In this document: piece by piece, positions 19,130-31,965 of the stretch
Layout of the letters: each line of letters starts with the position of its first letter
Numbering within the stretch: position 1 is the first letter of the stretch
Origin: Lineus longissimus
Taxonomy: Eukaryota > Nemertea > Pilidiophora > Heteronemertea > Lineidae
Reading direction: 5' to 3'
Length of the DNA stretch: 64,000 nt
NCBI RefSeq assembly: GCF_910592395.1
Contig: NC_088312.1
Location: forward strand, 13,950,001 to 14,014,000
Notes under the pieces: model-generated
What the model saw: only the letters and a program-made list of their open reading frames with translations
What the model was told of the DNA's origin: nothing
Databases searched by the model: none
Made by a program: the position numbers and the translations under genes

Positions 19130-22100
19130 TGAGTCTCTCGGGAACTACATTGTAGAAAGGGGCATTGAACTCAAATCTAACGTAAATGCCAATTTCAAGT
19201 CGTATAGACTAAGCGTGCTGAAGTCCCAGTTAGTGAAGTTATTAGATGGGGACATATGGATGGTGTGGGTGTGAGAAAGTTTTTTGTACCGTCTAAACAA
19301 CAGTGATGTGGACGTCCGGACATTTACTATTTTTGAACATGAGTATCATGAACTTTACTTCATATAATAGCTGCACGGACTTGGGTCGGGGCAAAAGGAC
19401 TACATACGGGAGTTGTTGCCTTATTGTCCTTTTTTATTGCTTCAGGAACATCGGATGTTTGATCAGCAGCTTGCTAAGTTGAGGGCTGACCTGGACAATG
19501 ATATCTTATTGCACGGGGTATCCGGTATCGCAAACACATCTTTGTTATGTGGGCGTCCGTATGGTGGCGTAGCAATAGCTTGGCATGAAAATTTCAAAGG
19601 TTTTGTCACTCTGGTGGATTTTGATTCTCGAAGAGTTTGTGGGATCACCATAAAAGTGGATGGGCCAGATGATTATATTTCATTTGTGAATATTTACATG
19701 CCTACTGATAGTGGGGGTCAACAGAACCTATAAGAGTTTCAGAACACTCAGATGGAAGTATCTGCGTTATTGCACGGTCATCAAAGTTGGGGGAGATTTA
19801 ATTTGAATACCGACTTAGGTCAATTGCAGTCTCAACATAGACTGGCACTTTCGGATTTTATGAGATATGATATGTTCTGCGGTTAATCATAATGTATCGC
19901 AGGTGGACTTCACTTATGAAAGCAAATCAAATGGTAGTAGATCGTTGATTGATCATTTTTTGATTTCTGAAAGCATGTTTGAGCGTATTGATTTATATAA
20001 GGCGTTTCACAAAGGTCACAATTTGTCTGATCATTCTAGTCTGCATCTCGGTTTGAATATTTCTTGTAGTTCTCGGGAGGGCCACAGGCCTGAAACACGT
20101 GGGAATGAACCATGCTAGGAGAAAGCGCAAACCAGGGGCGTTGAACATTATTGAAATTCTTTGGATGAATGCTTGAGTGCTATTGATACTCCTGTGGATG
20201 CAATCAATTGTAGAAATTATTTCTGTAGGTACATCAAGCTGACATAGAAAGGTTTCACGACGGTATAACTGATGCATGTATTAGTGCTGCTGATGTCTCT
20301 ATTCCGAAAACGAGTGCTAAGCAATTTAAGGGTATTGCTGACTGGAATGATGAGGTCAAGGTTCTTAGGGAGAAAGCTATTCTCTGGCACACCATCTGGG
20401 TTGAAAATGGGCGGCCTCATAACGGCATAGTGGCCGACATTCGTCGTCGGACTAAGGCATCATATCATTATGCTGTGAGAAAGGTAAAAAAATAACAAGG
20501 AGAAAGTAGCAGCTGATAATTAATTTAGCCATAAAAATGAAAGGCAAGAGTAATAAAGAATTTTGGAAAGAGTAAAATCAACAAAGGAAATAACATTCTC
20601 TCTAAATAGAATGGACAAGGTTGATGGACCAGAGGCCATTTGTAAGGTTTTTGCTGATAAATTTAAACAAGTGTATAATTCGGTTTGGTATGATGATGGT
20701 GAGATGGAGGCGCTTATGCAAGATATGAATAAGGGTAAGCGTGAGAAGTGTTGCGGGGGGGGGGGGGGCACTCAATTTCATATGAAGATGTAGTTCGGGG
20801 CATGAAAAAGCTAAAGAACGGCAAGAGTGATAGCATTGAAGGTCTCAAATCTGACAATTTTATTAATGAGGGGAACAGACTGAAGGTGATGATATCCCTT
20901 TTGTTATCATCAATGGTGAATCATGGGTGTTGTTCTAGGGACTTTTCTAAAACTACTGTTATACCTATACCTAAGAATGCAAAGAAATCATTGACTTCAT
21001 CGGACGACTACAGGGGCATTTCACTAAGTAGTATTATGGGCAAGATTTTGGATTGGGTTTCCTTCATAAATACAGCAATGTTTTTTCTGCGTCAGATATG
21101 CAATTTGGTTTCAAACATGGGTTATCTACTGCCACTTGCAGAACGGTGGTAAATGATGTGATTGAATATTTTAATAGTCAAAATACTGGTATATGTTGTG
21201 TTATGCTAGATGCCTCTAACGCCTCTGATAAGGTGCATTTCATTAAATTGTTTCGACTTCTTTGGCGGAAGGGGCTATGCCCACTGGCTGCTAGGTTTAC
21301 AAATCAGGGAATACGAGTGTGTGTGTGGGGGGGGGGGGGGGCGGGGGTCACACGTCAGGCGAGTTTACCGCAAGAAATGGAGTCAAACAGGGAGGAGTGT
21401 TGTCTCCTGTTTTATTCAGAGTCTACTCAGATGAACTTTTGTTTGGTCTCGAAAAGTCTGGCGTTGGGTGTCACATCGGTTTGCACTTTGTTGGCGATTT
21501 CGCTTATGCCGATGACGTTTTTTTGTTGGCCCCGACGGTTTTTGCATTGAATAAGGTGTTATGGGTTGCTGCGTCGTTTTCAATGTATTTTATGATAAGT
21601 TTCAATGCTTCAAAAAGTAAGCTGATTATTTTTGGTGAAACTGGGGATCTAATTTGTTTCAGGGGGTGGTAATTCGACCATCTCGCTATGAGGTGCGTTT
21701 GGGCATGATCTTTCGGCCCATCACGATGAATACAAAAGCTCAGGCTGCGATAAATGACTTGCATAGAAACACGAATATTCTGTTATCTCAATTTCGGTTT
21801 GTCACTCACGAAGTGAAATACAGGCTTTTCAAATCGCATTGTATGTCTCTCTATGGGTATCAGGGGTGGGATCTATCATTTCAAGGAAATGAGAATATAT
21901 ATATTGTGGCATGGAGAGTATGTATTAGAAAACTTCTCAAGTTACCGTATCGTACGCATTATACTTTGATTCCATTAATTATACAGGATTTTCCAATTCA
22001 AGCTCAGATAGAAAAGCGCTTTGTCATTTTTGAGACACTATGGATGTCAAACAATGTATACCTTCGACTTTGTAAGTGTATTATTGAGGGTGGGAGCCGG

Positions 22101-22220
22101 ACGTCTCTGGGAAAAAGTTTTAATTTCTTGGTTGCTAAGTATGGATGGGATAGGAGCAATTTGCCCATGTTATATTGTATGACGCGGGATGTTAGGATGA
22201 TGGATGGATGAGGAGCAGGT
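19130..22220 (+). mobile_element. Degraded non-LTR retrotransposon (endonuclease + reverse transcriptase)
   Basis: Coding remnants run in changing plus-strand frames. About 19,130-19,280 resembles the end of an ORF1-like domain (NANFKSYRLSVLKSQL). The AP-type endonuclease shows LLLQEHRMF, GRPYGGVAIAW, SFVNIYMPTDS, SLIDHFLIS and NLSDHSSL. The reverse transcriptase shows DYRGISLSSIMGK, CCVMLDASNASDKV, NGVKQGGVLSPVLF and FAYADDVFLLAP. The C-terminal domain follows to 22211 (CIRKLLKLPYRTHYTLIP). At least six frame changes and two poly-G tracts inside the coding region mark it as an old, dead copy. The clade was not determined; it is likely of the CR1/L2/I-like assemblage. It abuts the Harbinger remnant. 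Confidence 0.85.
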
Positions 22221-22710
22221 AGGAGTGGCTGGGTAAATTAGGGAGTTAATGAGTGGTAGGGATAGGGGGATGAATATTCTGACAAGGAGGGAAATTAAGG
22301 ACGTGCTTTTCGAATTATATGTTAATTAATTGATTAGTTATCTCTGTGTAATAATATAATACAACATGTAGGACTGTAAATTACTTAGCATTTGTAGTTT
22401 GTATGCCACGCTTATTTCTTTATAGCAGGCAACCAGTACTGTTAATTTATTTATCATGCACGACCAACAGTAATGCACAACTACACTTTAATTGTACGAA
22501 TGTGTGCGAAAAAACATATATATAATTAACTAATCGACAAATATATCATTTGGCGGACATGCCCGACATGATCAGAAAAAGAGAGGGTATCCCCCAACAA
22601 ATGTACAAGAAAGCACGAATGCAAGGACATGACACGTTTTCATGACGTCGTATACGCTCAGTGCCAAACATCGCGTACGTGTATGGTAGCCCGTGGTGGA
22701 CAAAAAATCC
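22221..22710. other. Non-coding stretch after the LINE
   Basis: AT-rich sequence, probably including the 3' untranslated region of the LINE. No gene seen. Confidence 0.4.
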
Positions 22711-22985
22711 GATTTATGTTCTAGAACATAATTATTTATGTTCTAGAACATAAATTGACCAAGAGGAGAACAGAAATATTGTTCTAGACCATAAATCAAC
22801 CAATAACTGACCAGGAATAATGGTCTAGAACATAAATCAGCCAATCACAGTACAGGAATTATGTTCTAGATTGTAAATCCACCAATCACTGACCAGGAAT
22901 AATGGTCCAGAACATAAATCAGCCAATCACAGTACAGGAATTCTGTTCTAGACCATTAATCAACAAATCGCTGAACAGGAACACA
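22711..22985. repeat. Array of palindromic TGTTCTAGAACA-type motifs
   Basis: Seven or so copies of TTATGTTCTAGAACATAA or variants (GTCTAGAAC, GTTCTAGACC, GTCCAGAAC) occur about every 45 bp, separated by CCAATCACNGANCAGGAAT-like spacers. TTCTAGAA matches the TTCnnGAA core of heat-shock elements, but no nearby gene supports that role. Confidence 0.8.
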
Positions 22986-24770
22986 TGTACATGTATACAT
23001 GTACTAGATTATATTGTCACGAAGCACTGATATCTGTCATGATCCGAATAAGAATCCGTCGATTCGGATCATCCACAGACGCCAACCTTTGGTGATGAGG
23101 GGACCTTACCACGAGGCCGTAGATCTTTGCCCGCAGTGGGCCGTTGGAAGGTCACACAGGGCCACGTCCAGGTAGAAATTGAAATCAGAGTCGAGAAATT
23201 GAGAAGTCAGTATTTGGTAGATTATACGAGTATTTTTGTAAGAAATTTCACGTCGGTAGGCCTACAACTCAAAATAAATTAGCCTTGTACGTTTTCAAAA
23301 TGTTGACTGACTTTAAATGAATTTTTGTGAGGATTAGATTTAAGTAATTTGGGAGAAGATCTATGCGAAATACAGGGAGCGTAAATTTAACGTAGTTAAG
23401 ACCGAAGTCAGCATGCGTCGCTGAACAGGATGACCCTGACTCGTCATAAATGACCAATCAGGAACTGCCAAGGAATCCTCACGACCAAGTCGCGAAGAAC
23501 ATTTTGGCCCTTACACAAACGAGCATCTGTGACCCAGGCCTATTGTCCTGGGATCCCTAAATGGCGACAACGATCCTGGATGAGCGCAACAGCTGCGAAC
23601 TTGTGAAAAAAACAAGTTTAAAAAATTTGACCGAACTCAGCTTAAATCACACCAACTGGTTACTTATTTCTAATTAAGACTAGGAGTTTTCTTTTTAATA
23701 AATAAATTACCTTCTTCATTATTTAACCCCGTGAAAGGACAGCTTGGGTTATCAGCGGAGTCAGATTCAATGAAACTAATTGACCGAATAAAATATAGTC
23801 TGAACTCAACTCTCACAAAAGAGAGAGGATCTCACTCATCAATTTAAATGTCTGACCTCGATGCCTAGTTCTCAAATCGTACTTTCACGTATTTCACGAA
23901 GGGTGGAAATAAAGCTTCTGATTAAATAAATGATTTGCAAAATTACTATTCGTTAAACCATCAAGGTAGTTATCCTTTAAGGTTTTCATCACATAACATC
24001 ATTTTAGTCAAAATGTAAACCAGGAATTGTAGATTCCTATATAAATGCTGTAAGTATATAAGTATAAGTATACGAAATCTTATTATAAAGATAATTAAGG
24101 ATGTGTCGTTTGAATAAACCATTAAAATCTAAATTCAATTTATGAACCCGAGATGAGAATTTTGAGACATCAGGTTTTAAAAAGCTATCTCCCTGTGTAT
24201 TTTGTCAGAATGTACAGACATTTTGACTACAGCTGACGGCTGATTACGCGGATAATTCCAATGCTTCCTTAGTTCAGTACACGACCCTTACATAAATATA
24301 AAACAGCAAATACTACCGAAACCAATGTGTTACCTCAGAGCAAGTGTGTGAAGGCTTGAGAAAATCATGCCCATCCTTTCAAAAGGAAAATTACTAACTA
24401 TATTGTAAAATTTACCAATAAAATATTCCAATTCAAGTTTTTGACAAATAAATGAATAAAACCAATGCTAACTATTCTCAATAGTTAAAATAAAATCTCT
24501 AAGTATAAATAGAATTTCAAGCCGTCTGTTACAATATTTCGAGTATTTACTGCCCGTGTTTGTGACAAAAACATGACATGGTGGAAAAGATCCTTTAAAT
24601 CTAACTTTTATAGATACAGAAGATATATGCATGATATTGTCTGTTATTTTGGTATGAAAGTCAGCCTTTTTTTATAATAAATGAAGAAATATTATCGCAA
24701 AATTAAGAAGGAGAAGCACGGGCAGAAATATAAAAATAGAAGACAGAATAAAAACAGAAAATACGCAAAT
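22986..24770. other. Non-coding stretch
   Basis: AT-rich, no supported ORF, exon or repeat family recognised. Confidence 0.5.
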
Positions 24771-24841
24771 GTGGGATTCGAACCGGGGACGCCGGATCCG
24801 AGCCTAAGACCAATGCCGTATCAACTAGGCCACAGCGCTCT
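24771..24841 (-). repeat. tRNA-derived (SINE-like) fragment
   Basis: The minus strand has an A box (TGGCCTAGTTGAT) and a perfect B box (GGTTCGAATCC) at tRNA spacing. The T-stem does not pair beyond two bases, so a working tRNA is unlikely. A pol III SINE or tRNA pseudogene fits better. Confidence 0.6.
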
Positions 24842-27009
24842 TTCTGACGAATATGGTCCTCAATGGGATCCTAGGTGTGGATCTTTCGCTTGATGTCTCT
24901 TCACCTGAAATATTCTAGAAAGCATTTTCACATTTGCCCAATGTATTAAAAAAAGCTATTGATTGTTTGAATCAAAGACCCGTGCATCCGCCACTGTCAT
25001 GTCATTAACTCTCAGCTGTGATTCGGCGCAGTTGAGGGAAAAAACGTTTTGGGCATGCGCCAAAGAACTTCCTTATAGAAATACCTTAAGTATTCTGACG
25101 AGGGGATACGGCTCCCGTTCATCAAGACAGTGCGTATTAAGTTTCACGACATCACTACTCATTTTCAGACAATATTTCGCCTTCCTCAAGTTTTTTTCCC
25201 GATAGTTAATTGATGAAGAAACTTGACCGAAAATCTCTTTTTTCAGTAACTCATCACTGACACCCTTTAGAATGTTTTAGATTATATCATTTAATATGAT
25301 GTTTGCATTTAAAATGTCTTTCGGTAGAATATTGATAGGTAAATCTGACCCTGTTTTGAAAGAGGTAGTTGATCCTCATGCATGCGTTCACTTTCGTGCT
25401 TTTTGCGGAGATCAGCGTACACCGATATGTGTCGACCTGCGTACACTTTCGTTACTTCAGATTATTAATGCGATATCTCCGAAACTAGGTGCTTGATCGC
25501 CAATTTATGATACAGTGCAGCGTGTGCACATACTTAAGATGCACAGTGTAAATTACGGAGACCGTAGGTCAATGAAAACATATCATGTTCAAACGTTTGT
25601 GAGAAGTCTACAAATCAACGAATATTCGATGTTAAAGCGGTGTATTCTGTTCAATCGTGAAAATGGTCTCACGGAGTGTGTTCACTGATATGCACTCTCT
25701 AATATAGGCAGGGGGAAAAAACCTAAAAGATGTAGAACGAACGAGAAATTTAGAAAAAACTTGCGCGATATCGCGATCCTTACGTACACATGATTCATTC
25801 GGAAGGTCATAAATCATTGCTATGCACTGTGTCAATCGTGTATGTTGACCACCTTGAAAAATATCTCGACTAAAAAGCCGGACATCAACTGAATGACGTC
25901 ATTAAAAAATAATGGTTTCCCAGACGAAGCCCTTCGTCACGTGACCGGAATTTGGCACTGCAAAAATCATTAACGCGTGACCTGTAACAACCAAAAACGT
26001 GACTATGAAACCTAAAGTCACAGAGAAAACCTGCCGAACAACGTGAACAGAATGCCAATCTATATGACTATATGACTGCACGTGACTGAATGCAATTAGC
26101 ATACTAAAAAATATGTGCGAGACATCCAGCTGATCGCATAAACATATTTATGCATCCATTATGTTATCATAAAGGGCATCTATGCATATGGGCCATTATG
26201 TTGTGCTCATTTGCGTATATTGTTGTACTACTAGATACGCTCAATAGACTGCGTAACGCTTAGTAGACTGCGTTACGCTAATTGGCTTCGTATTCAATGG
26301 ATATAGCAACGGATAGATGTTCCAAAATCAATACAGGATCAAATGTATCGTTCTATGGGGACCAGGCTTGCATGTTTGCAATCATATTCAAAATGTTCCT
26401 GTCAGTGACATAGCAAAGTAGATGTGACGGATGCGACCATGCAACAACTCTGAAATCAGTTGGAGGAGAACATTGAGAAAGGAGACTATTCATCATATTC
26501 AACATCGGAATTGCAGCCAAATATTTTGCCAAATGACATTACAGGTTTTCCTGTGGGATGACAACATCCAATTCAATTCAAACCTCATAAACAGTGTCAG
26601 CCGATGATCTCAGTGCGTGTTGTAAAAATCCTAAACAACCCTTTCATTTTTCCACATCGAATTCGTCTAGTTCAGGATTTTCCCTCATTCATATCACATG
26701 GAATTACTTGCAGCTTTTGTCTTATAAGGGTACGATATATGTTCTGACATCATGCGAGGGCGGTAAAAAATCTCCGTGTCATCAAAACAGCTTCGACCAA
26801 AAATTTAGTTCTCAAAATTCATTTTGTGATTCAGACCAGCGACGACATTAACATCTGAGCTTCGATACTGTGAATCATATTGTAACTGTTCACGTTTTAT
26901 TTCGACTAAATCCGACCTGACATTGAACAATCGGATAGAGATATTTTAATATATTCTTCAGAGGAAACAATACTTATCTTTACGACGGATTTTCATTACG
27001 GCAGTCGAC
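24842..27009. other. Non-coding stretch upstream of the channel gene
   Basis: No gene recognised. A short inverted pair, GCGTAACGC and GCGTTACGC, lies near 26,250. The last bases before 27010 would be the 5' untranslated region or an intron end (TTCTTCAG near 26,961) of the channel gene. Confidence 0.4.
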
Positions 27010-28668
27010 ATGGATCCGAAAAAGCCTCGTGCAGAATCCATTCCAGATTGCGTTCGTAAATTCGCCATGCTCACATCGGTGAGAGGCATTGGACGAATAT
27101 TGAAAGCACAGAACATGTTTTGGAGAGTGGTCTGGGTAATCAGTGTGACTGCCTTTCTCTCCTTTACTATCTACCAAGTGGTGATAAACGTACAAATGTA
27201 TTTGAAGTTCTCAACAAAGCAGGTTCAATCTATTAACATACACGCAAATATTCCCTTCCCTAGTTTAACACTGTGTAGCAATCTGCCTGTGCGCATGCGA
27301 CACACAACATATGCAGACATGGCAGCCGCTTCCAACGGTAATACGAACAGTGAAGTAGCTTCTGAGCAGCACAATGTTACTCATCCGAATCAGTATTTCG
27401 AAATTCTGGAGAACGTCTCGTCCTCAACTGATATCGAGGACAAATTTGGTATGGCTAGGTCGATTTGGGAGGAACACACAAAAACATTCGCCGGGCTGTT
27501 TCAAAATATGGACATTTCCAAGCTGGATAAGTTAGGAGTATTGCAAGATGTGTTCCTTCCCGAATGCAATTACAAATATTTTCTGAAAAACGACGTTAAA
27601 TTGGAGAAATGTGGTAAGATAAGAAAAATACATCATCCTATGTATCTAAATTGTTTCACCTTGGATTTTGATGAAGTAAGAGGCATAATATCAAAAGTCA
27701 CATTGGTATTGAATTTTGATATTGACGCTGCATCATCTAACTTGGCAGAGACGTTGGAGACTATTGAATCGCCTTCCCCGACAGTTGTGGCGCTGATCCA
27801 TCCAATTCACACTTTTCCTTTTCTGAGTGAGGTCATTCAGATTGAAACAGGCATTATGGCAGACATAACTACAGGGAGTACCCATTGGTTTTCGGCGCAG
27901 GAGCCACATGGCAACTGCATCGATAACGCAACGTTCGTGACGGATCAAAAGGGGGGAAAGTTTGTGATATCTTACTCTCTCTGCATGTCCATTTGCTACC
28001 AGAAAGCGACAATAACAACTTGTGGCTGTATGGACCCGTTGCTACCGGTAATAGAAAACGCAGCCACACCATTTTGCGGTTCGATTAAAAACCTCACCGT
28101 CATGGCTGAAAGAATCAAATGCATGGACAGAAAGCGAGCGGGAAATGAGAGGGTTGGTACACGCAGATGTGCATGCCCACACCAGTGCTCTTATTATGAA
28201 TACCACGCGACGGTACGAAATACAAAATGGCCGCACCAAGGTTCATATGAGCGAGCCTACATTACCTACGCAGAACCTTTCTTTAAAAAATATTCCGAGT
28301 CCTACCAACATTTTCTGCACAGCAATAAAACGGCAAACTCTGATACTTCTAAAGCTGATTCGGGAATTCCTGAGAATCGTGAATTATATTCATGGATGCA
28401 TTCAAACCTGCTGAAGATAACATTAAGCAAAAAAAGTGGCCGTGCCCTTGAAATTATCGAGGTACCAGTCATGACGCTGACTCAACTACTGAGTGCAGTG
28501 GGAGGGGCGTTAAGCTTTTGTCTCGGTATTACCGTTGTGTCGGTGGTAGAGCTGTTTGAATTAGTCTGTGATCTTGTAAGAGTTTTCTTTTGGAGGTCTA
28601 TTGGCCGGAAGAACCGAGAAAATACCGCTAGGGTACAAGACGTAAGTATGAAGCCGAGTCACACTTAG
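27010..28668 (+). CDS. DEG/ENaC/ASIC-family sodium channel, single coding exon
   Basis: This is a 552-residue amiloride-sensitive sodium channel subunit, complete in one exon. A cytosolic N-terminus leads to TM1 at about residues 37-60 (VVWVISVTAFLSFTIYQVV), then the post-TM1 motif FPSLTLCS. The Cys-rich extracellular domain includes SLCMSICYQKATITTCGCMD and CACPHQCSYYEYHAT. TM2 lies at about 490-520 (LLSAVGGALSFCLGITVVSV). The selectivity-filter position usually reading G-A/S-S reads G-I-T here. The length is typical for ASIC/FaNaC-like subunits. No introns interrupt the frame, in contrast to neighbouring host genes. It would form trimeric plasma-membrane cation channels; the ligand cannot be predicted. 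The start ATG follows an in-frame upstream stop region and precedes a normal N-terminal domain. Confidence 0.92.
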   Translation: MDPKKPRAESIPDCVRKFAMLTSVRGIGRILKAQNMFWRVVWVISVTAFLSFTIYQVVINVQMYLKFSTKQVQSINIHANIPFPSLTLCSNLPVRMRHTTYADMAAASNGNTNSEVASEQHNVTHPNQYFEILENVSSSTDIEDKFGMARSIWEEHTKTFAGLFQNMDISKLDKLGVLQDVFLPECNYKYFLKNDVKLEKCGKIRKIHHPMYLNCFTLDFDEVRGIISKVTLVLNFDIDAASSNLAETLETIESPSPTVVALIHPIHTFPFLSEVIQIETGIMADITTGSTHWFSAQEPHGNCIDNATFVTDQKGGKFVISYSLCMSICYQKATITTCGCMDPLLPVIENAATPFCGSIKNLTVMAERIKCMDRKRAGNERVGTRRCACPHQCSYYEYHATVRNTKWPHQGSYERAYITYAEPFFKKYSESYQHFLHSNKTANSDTSKADSGIPENRELYSWMHSNLLKITLSKKSGRALEIIEVPVMTLTQLLSAVGGALSFCLGITVVSVVELFELVCDLVRVFFWRSIGRKNRENTARVQDVSMKPSHT

Positions 28669-31047
28669 AGTAGAGTGCGGAGCATATAATTGACAAATGA
28701 CTGTACGGAGCATAATTTTGTTAGGAAAACTCCGTTTGAAGGATGCAATTAGTGGCCAAACGTCGTTGTTAGTAATATGACAATTTAGCACAACTATGGT
28801 GATTACCAAACGAACTGTCGGGAAAATAATGGTGCCATTTCGACCATGGACTGATGTAACATCATAATTTTGTTATCACTATGGTAGCTTCGATAATGCC
28901 ACCTCAGAAGACAATGTTAGATTTAATAATTGCAGTGATATCTGCCCCCTGGGTAAGCGAATTTGATTACACAATGGTAACATCAATGCCTGTCACTATA
29001 TAGATTTGATAACTTGATGGTATGATTGTCACCAAGCGTTGGTGTCTTTATACTGACATCTGGCTTGAATGATTGATGCAGGATCGTCAGAGGTTCTCGA
29101 TCTTGACCTGCAGTGCGGTCGATAGAATCATGCAAAGGGTTATTCCTCACTAGATCGCCCGCTTCTGCCGATATCAACCAATCTGGAGGCCTGTAACAAG
29201 AGTGCACTTTGATCATGATCCAAACAACCTCGCCTCTAACGCACGAGATAAAGAATTATGGTATGCTTTCCTTCAGAGGTACGAGGGGAGGTAACGGACC
29301 GATTAACACGGATGGTTCAGAATGCAACAAGCCTGAAACCAGCGCAACAGCTGTATAGTTGTGGAGAAAAAAAATCATCTGACCCGACTAAACTCTCTCT
29401 CGAGCGACAACCAAAACATCTCCAAATTAATACTAGGGCCTAAATACTCTCTTTGAGCCAAAAAGTAAAACATATCAGATTATTACTTGATCTAAGTGAT
29501 ATCGTCGCGGGATTTTTCCAACAGATTAATCTACACATTAAAAAGTATGTTAAATCATTATGTTGCAACAAGCAACCTTGGGAAGATACACCTCAGCTTC
29601 TCGACCTAACAGTTAAAGTGTACAAAGCCGACTAGCAGAGTTACGCCTCAAAAAACCCTCCTAAAAAGTGATGGCCACACTTATCGTGTGATCTGAATGG
29701 AGTAAAACAATTGCCATGTTCTATAGTCGAACATAAAACAAAGGGAAACCACATGTGGTGAATACAGTAGTCGGATGGAAAAAAACACATGCTGAAGTGG
29801 CCTCCAGTAGGCATGGTAGTGGCCACCAATTTTATGTACACATCGCAGACACTGAAATAGACACTGCATTTCTAGTGTGTCGAGTCACTGAATCATTCGG
29901 AATTGCTTATTTTGTTGTGAACTGTATGAAATTGTCCTCAGAAATGCACCGAACTGTTGACATTTGCTTCTGTTGTTGTGAAATATAAACAGCTTGGGAC
30001 AAGTTCCAATGGTACCGTACCGGGGGTTTCATCTTCATCTTGGAGATGGCGGCACCGTCCTACAGAGGGTAAACCGCCAAAAAATTATATCTTGCGCTGA
30101 AAATATCGATTCGACACATAGCTGAAAGCTTTTCGCATGGCCAGTCTACTTCAGACTTTAAAAAAAAGCGAATTCCACCCTGTGGCTAATTAGGAGATAG
30201 AGCAAATAACGCCAAATACGGATCTAGTAATAATATATAAATTAATGAGGAGATAGAGCAAACTACGCCAAATACGGATCTAGTAATAATATATAGATGC
30301 TTGTGATGATTCATCCATGGAGTATTTCGAACTATGTGCTTCGATGTAACCTCAAAATTAATTGGATAAATCAAAATGGTACGGATATTCTCAGTCAGTA
30401 GAATAAAGCTGTCTGAATTATTTATAATTTAATTTAAAGCCGTCTCTTGCATGATTGATGCATATCACCTCGGAGGCCAGCTTGGGGCCTGCTAGCTCCG
30501 ATATTCATATTTGATTGCTAAATGGTGACAGTGAGGTTTGCCACTCATGAGAGCTAGGCTTTATTACATAACATTTGCATAATGTTAACTCTGGCGTTGG
30601 CACGGTACACGCGCTTTATAACGTCATTCTTCTTCCAGTTCAAATGCAGTTCCTCGGTGGAGTATTGTCACACGTGAAGGTACTCCGACCTGAAGGATTT
30701 CACACCAAGACCCAGGAGTGGGAATTGACATTACATACGATTCAAAAAGCCGGGGTCAAGGAATTTTTCTTACTCGAAGGGCTGCATTAAATCTTCGAAC
30801 TATGGAATTTTTGCAGCTGCTCCAAACATTGGAGAACACTGTAGATTCATTTTACTTTATAGAAGAGCTTAACAATCTTCAGTATTAGTGGCAGTCTACC
30901 AGAATAACATATCTTTTCCAAATCGACCCTATTCATGCAGTAAATAAAGAAGTTGATAAAAGAATGTACACGTGATCATATGCAGGAGTACTCTGTCTCG
31001 TAGATCATGTAAAAATAGCGTGCTCAAGGTCAAATATACGCCAATGT
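28669..31047. other. Intergenic stretch
   Basis: No gene recognised. It contains a 56-bp tandem duplication at 30193-30297, listed separately. Short plus-strand ORFs (for example 30575-30790) show no family resemblance. Confidence 0.4.
30193..30297. repeat. Tandem duplication, ~56-bp unit, two copies
   Basis: GGAGATAGAGCAAATAACGC at 30193 recurs with one change at 30249, and both are followed by the same CAAATACGGATCTAGTAATA stretch. Confidence 0.85.
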
Positions 31048-31057
31048 CTTATTCACC

Positions 31058-31884
31058 GGCTTACTGGACTTTGCGCAATATTTCGCCAAAAAAATATTCT
31101 ACGCAACGGTCCCTAGGTGACTTTTCCTATTCATAATACACAGCCTTTCCATCCTAGATCGTGGTTACATGGGGGGTAATCGTTGTAAAATCAGGCCAAA
31201 CGCAAAGACAGTTTACCCGGGTACCACTATGTTTACGATGCGAACAAGCCGTGTAAGTCATTATCCAGCATTTTTTTCATTGAACATTTGCGGGTACAGC
31301 GTCACAGGGAGCAGCATTGAACGGTAAACAGGTTCACATCATATTCAGACAACGGCTTGTAACGGCCATACAGGAAACGATTCGTATCAAAAATCGACGA
31401 TCACAACTATTCGCTTGCTGAGAGTATACATTACGCGCATACATTACATTCAGACATTTGAGCTTCCAAGCTTTGAGAAATAACAGGTCATGTGCGAATT
31501 TGGCATGTAATTTTGGTAATTTACGTGAGTACATTTTCAACCCCGAAAAGTGTGATGAAGTTATGCTTTTATTTAGTAAAAATCGGTAGGCATGTCCAAC
31601 AAGACATGTGTCTCAGCTGCCTGGGTGGGTGTGGGTCATCACTCAAAAGTCGTTCTCTGCAATGCATGCAAGCACTGCGTGTGTGTTTGATTTGTGTATA
31701 CAATGTACGTTACCCTCTCTACTTCAAATCAATGAACCTCATAAGGGTTTGATTAATAAATTGTTTGTCGTACCTTCTTCGATCGAGGTCCGAACAAATT
31801 TTCAGGCTAGAGTACCGGGGTAAAACATAATGGTCGCTCCCCCATTTCGCTCGTTTCGTTTCGTTGCGCAAAGTCCAGTAAGCC
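31058..31884. mobile_element. Non-autonomous MULE-like element with 9-bp target duplication
   Basis: The left end GGCTTACTGGACTTTGCGCA is matched by its exact inverse at the right end (21-bp perfect terminal inverted repeat). TTATTCACC flanks both sides (31049-31057 and 31885-31893). A perfect 9-bp target duplication points to the Mutator-like superfamily. No transposase ORF lies inside. The subterminal sequence AATGGTCGC...CATTTCG recurs near 49,000 in inverse orientation, so the family has other members. Confidence 0.85.
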
Positions 31885-31965
31885 TTATTCACCGCGCATC
31901 AATATCTGTAAATGTTTAAGCAGTGACGGTCAGAAAACTCAAACAGATACGAGATGTGACCAGCC

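Noticed and set aside
22711-22985. Glucocorticoid-type response elements
   Set aside because: The half-sites are in everted order (TGTTCT then AGAACA without the 3-bp spacer), so an HSE-like or simple repeat reading fits better.
24771-24841. Functional tRNA gene
   Set aside because: Box A and B are good but the T-stem and anticodon stem do not pair.
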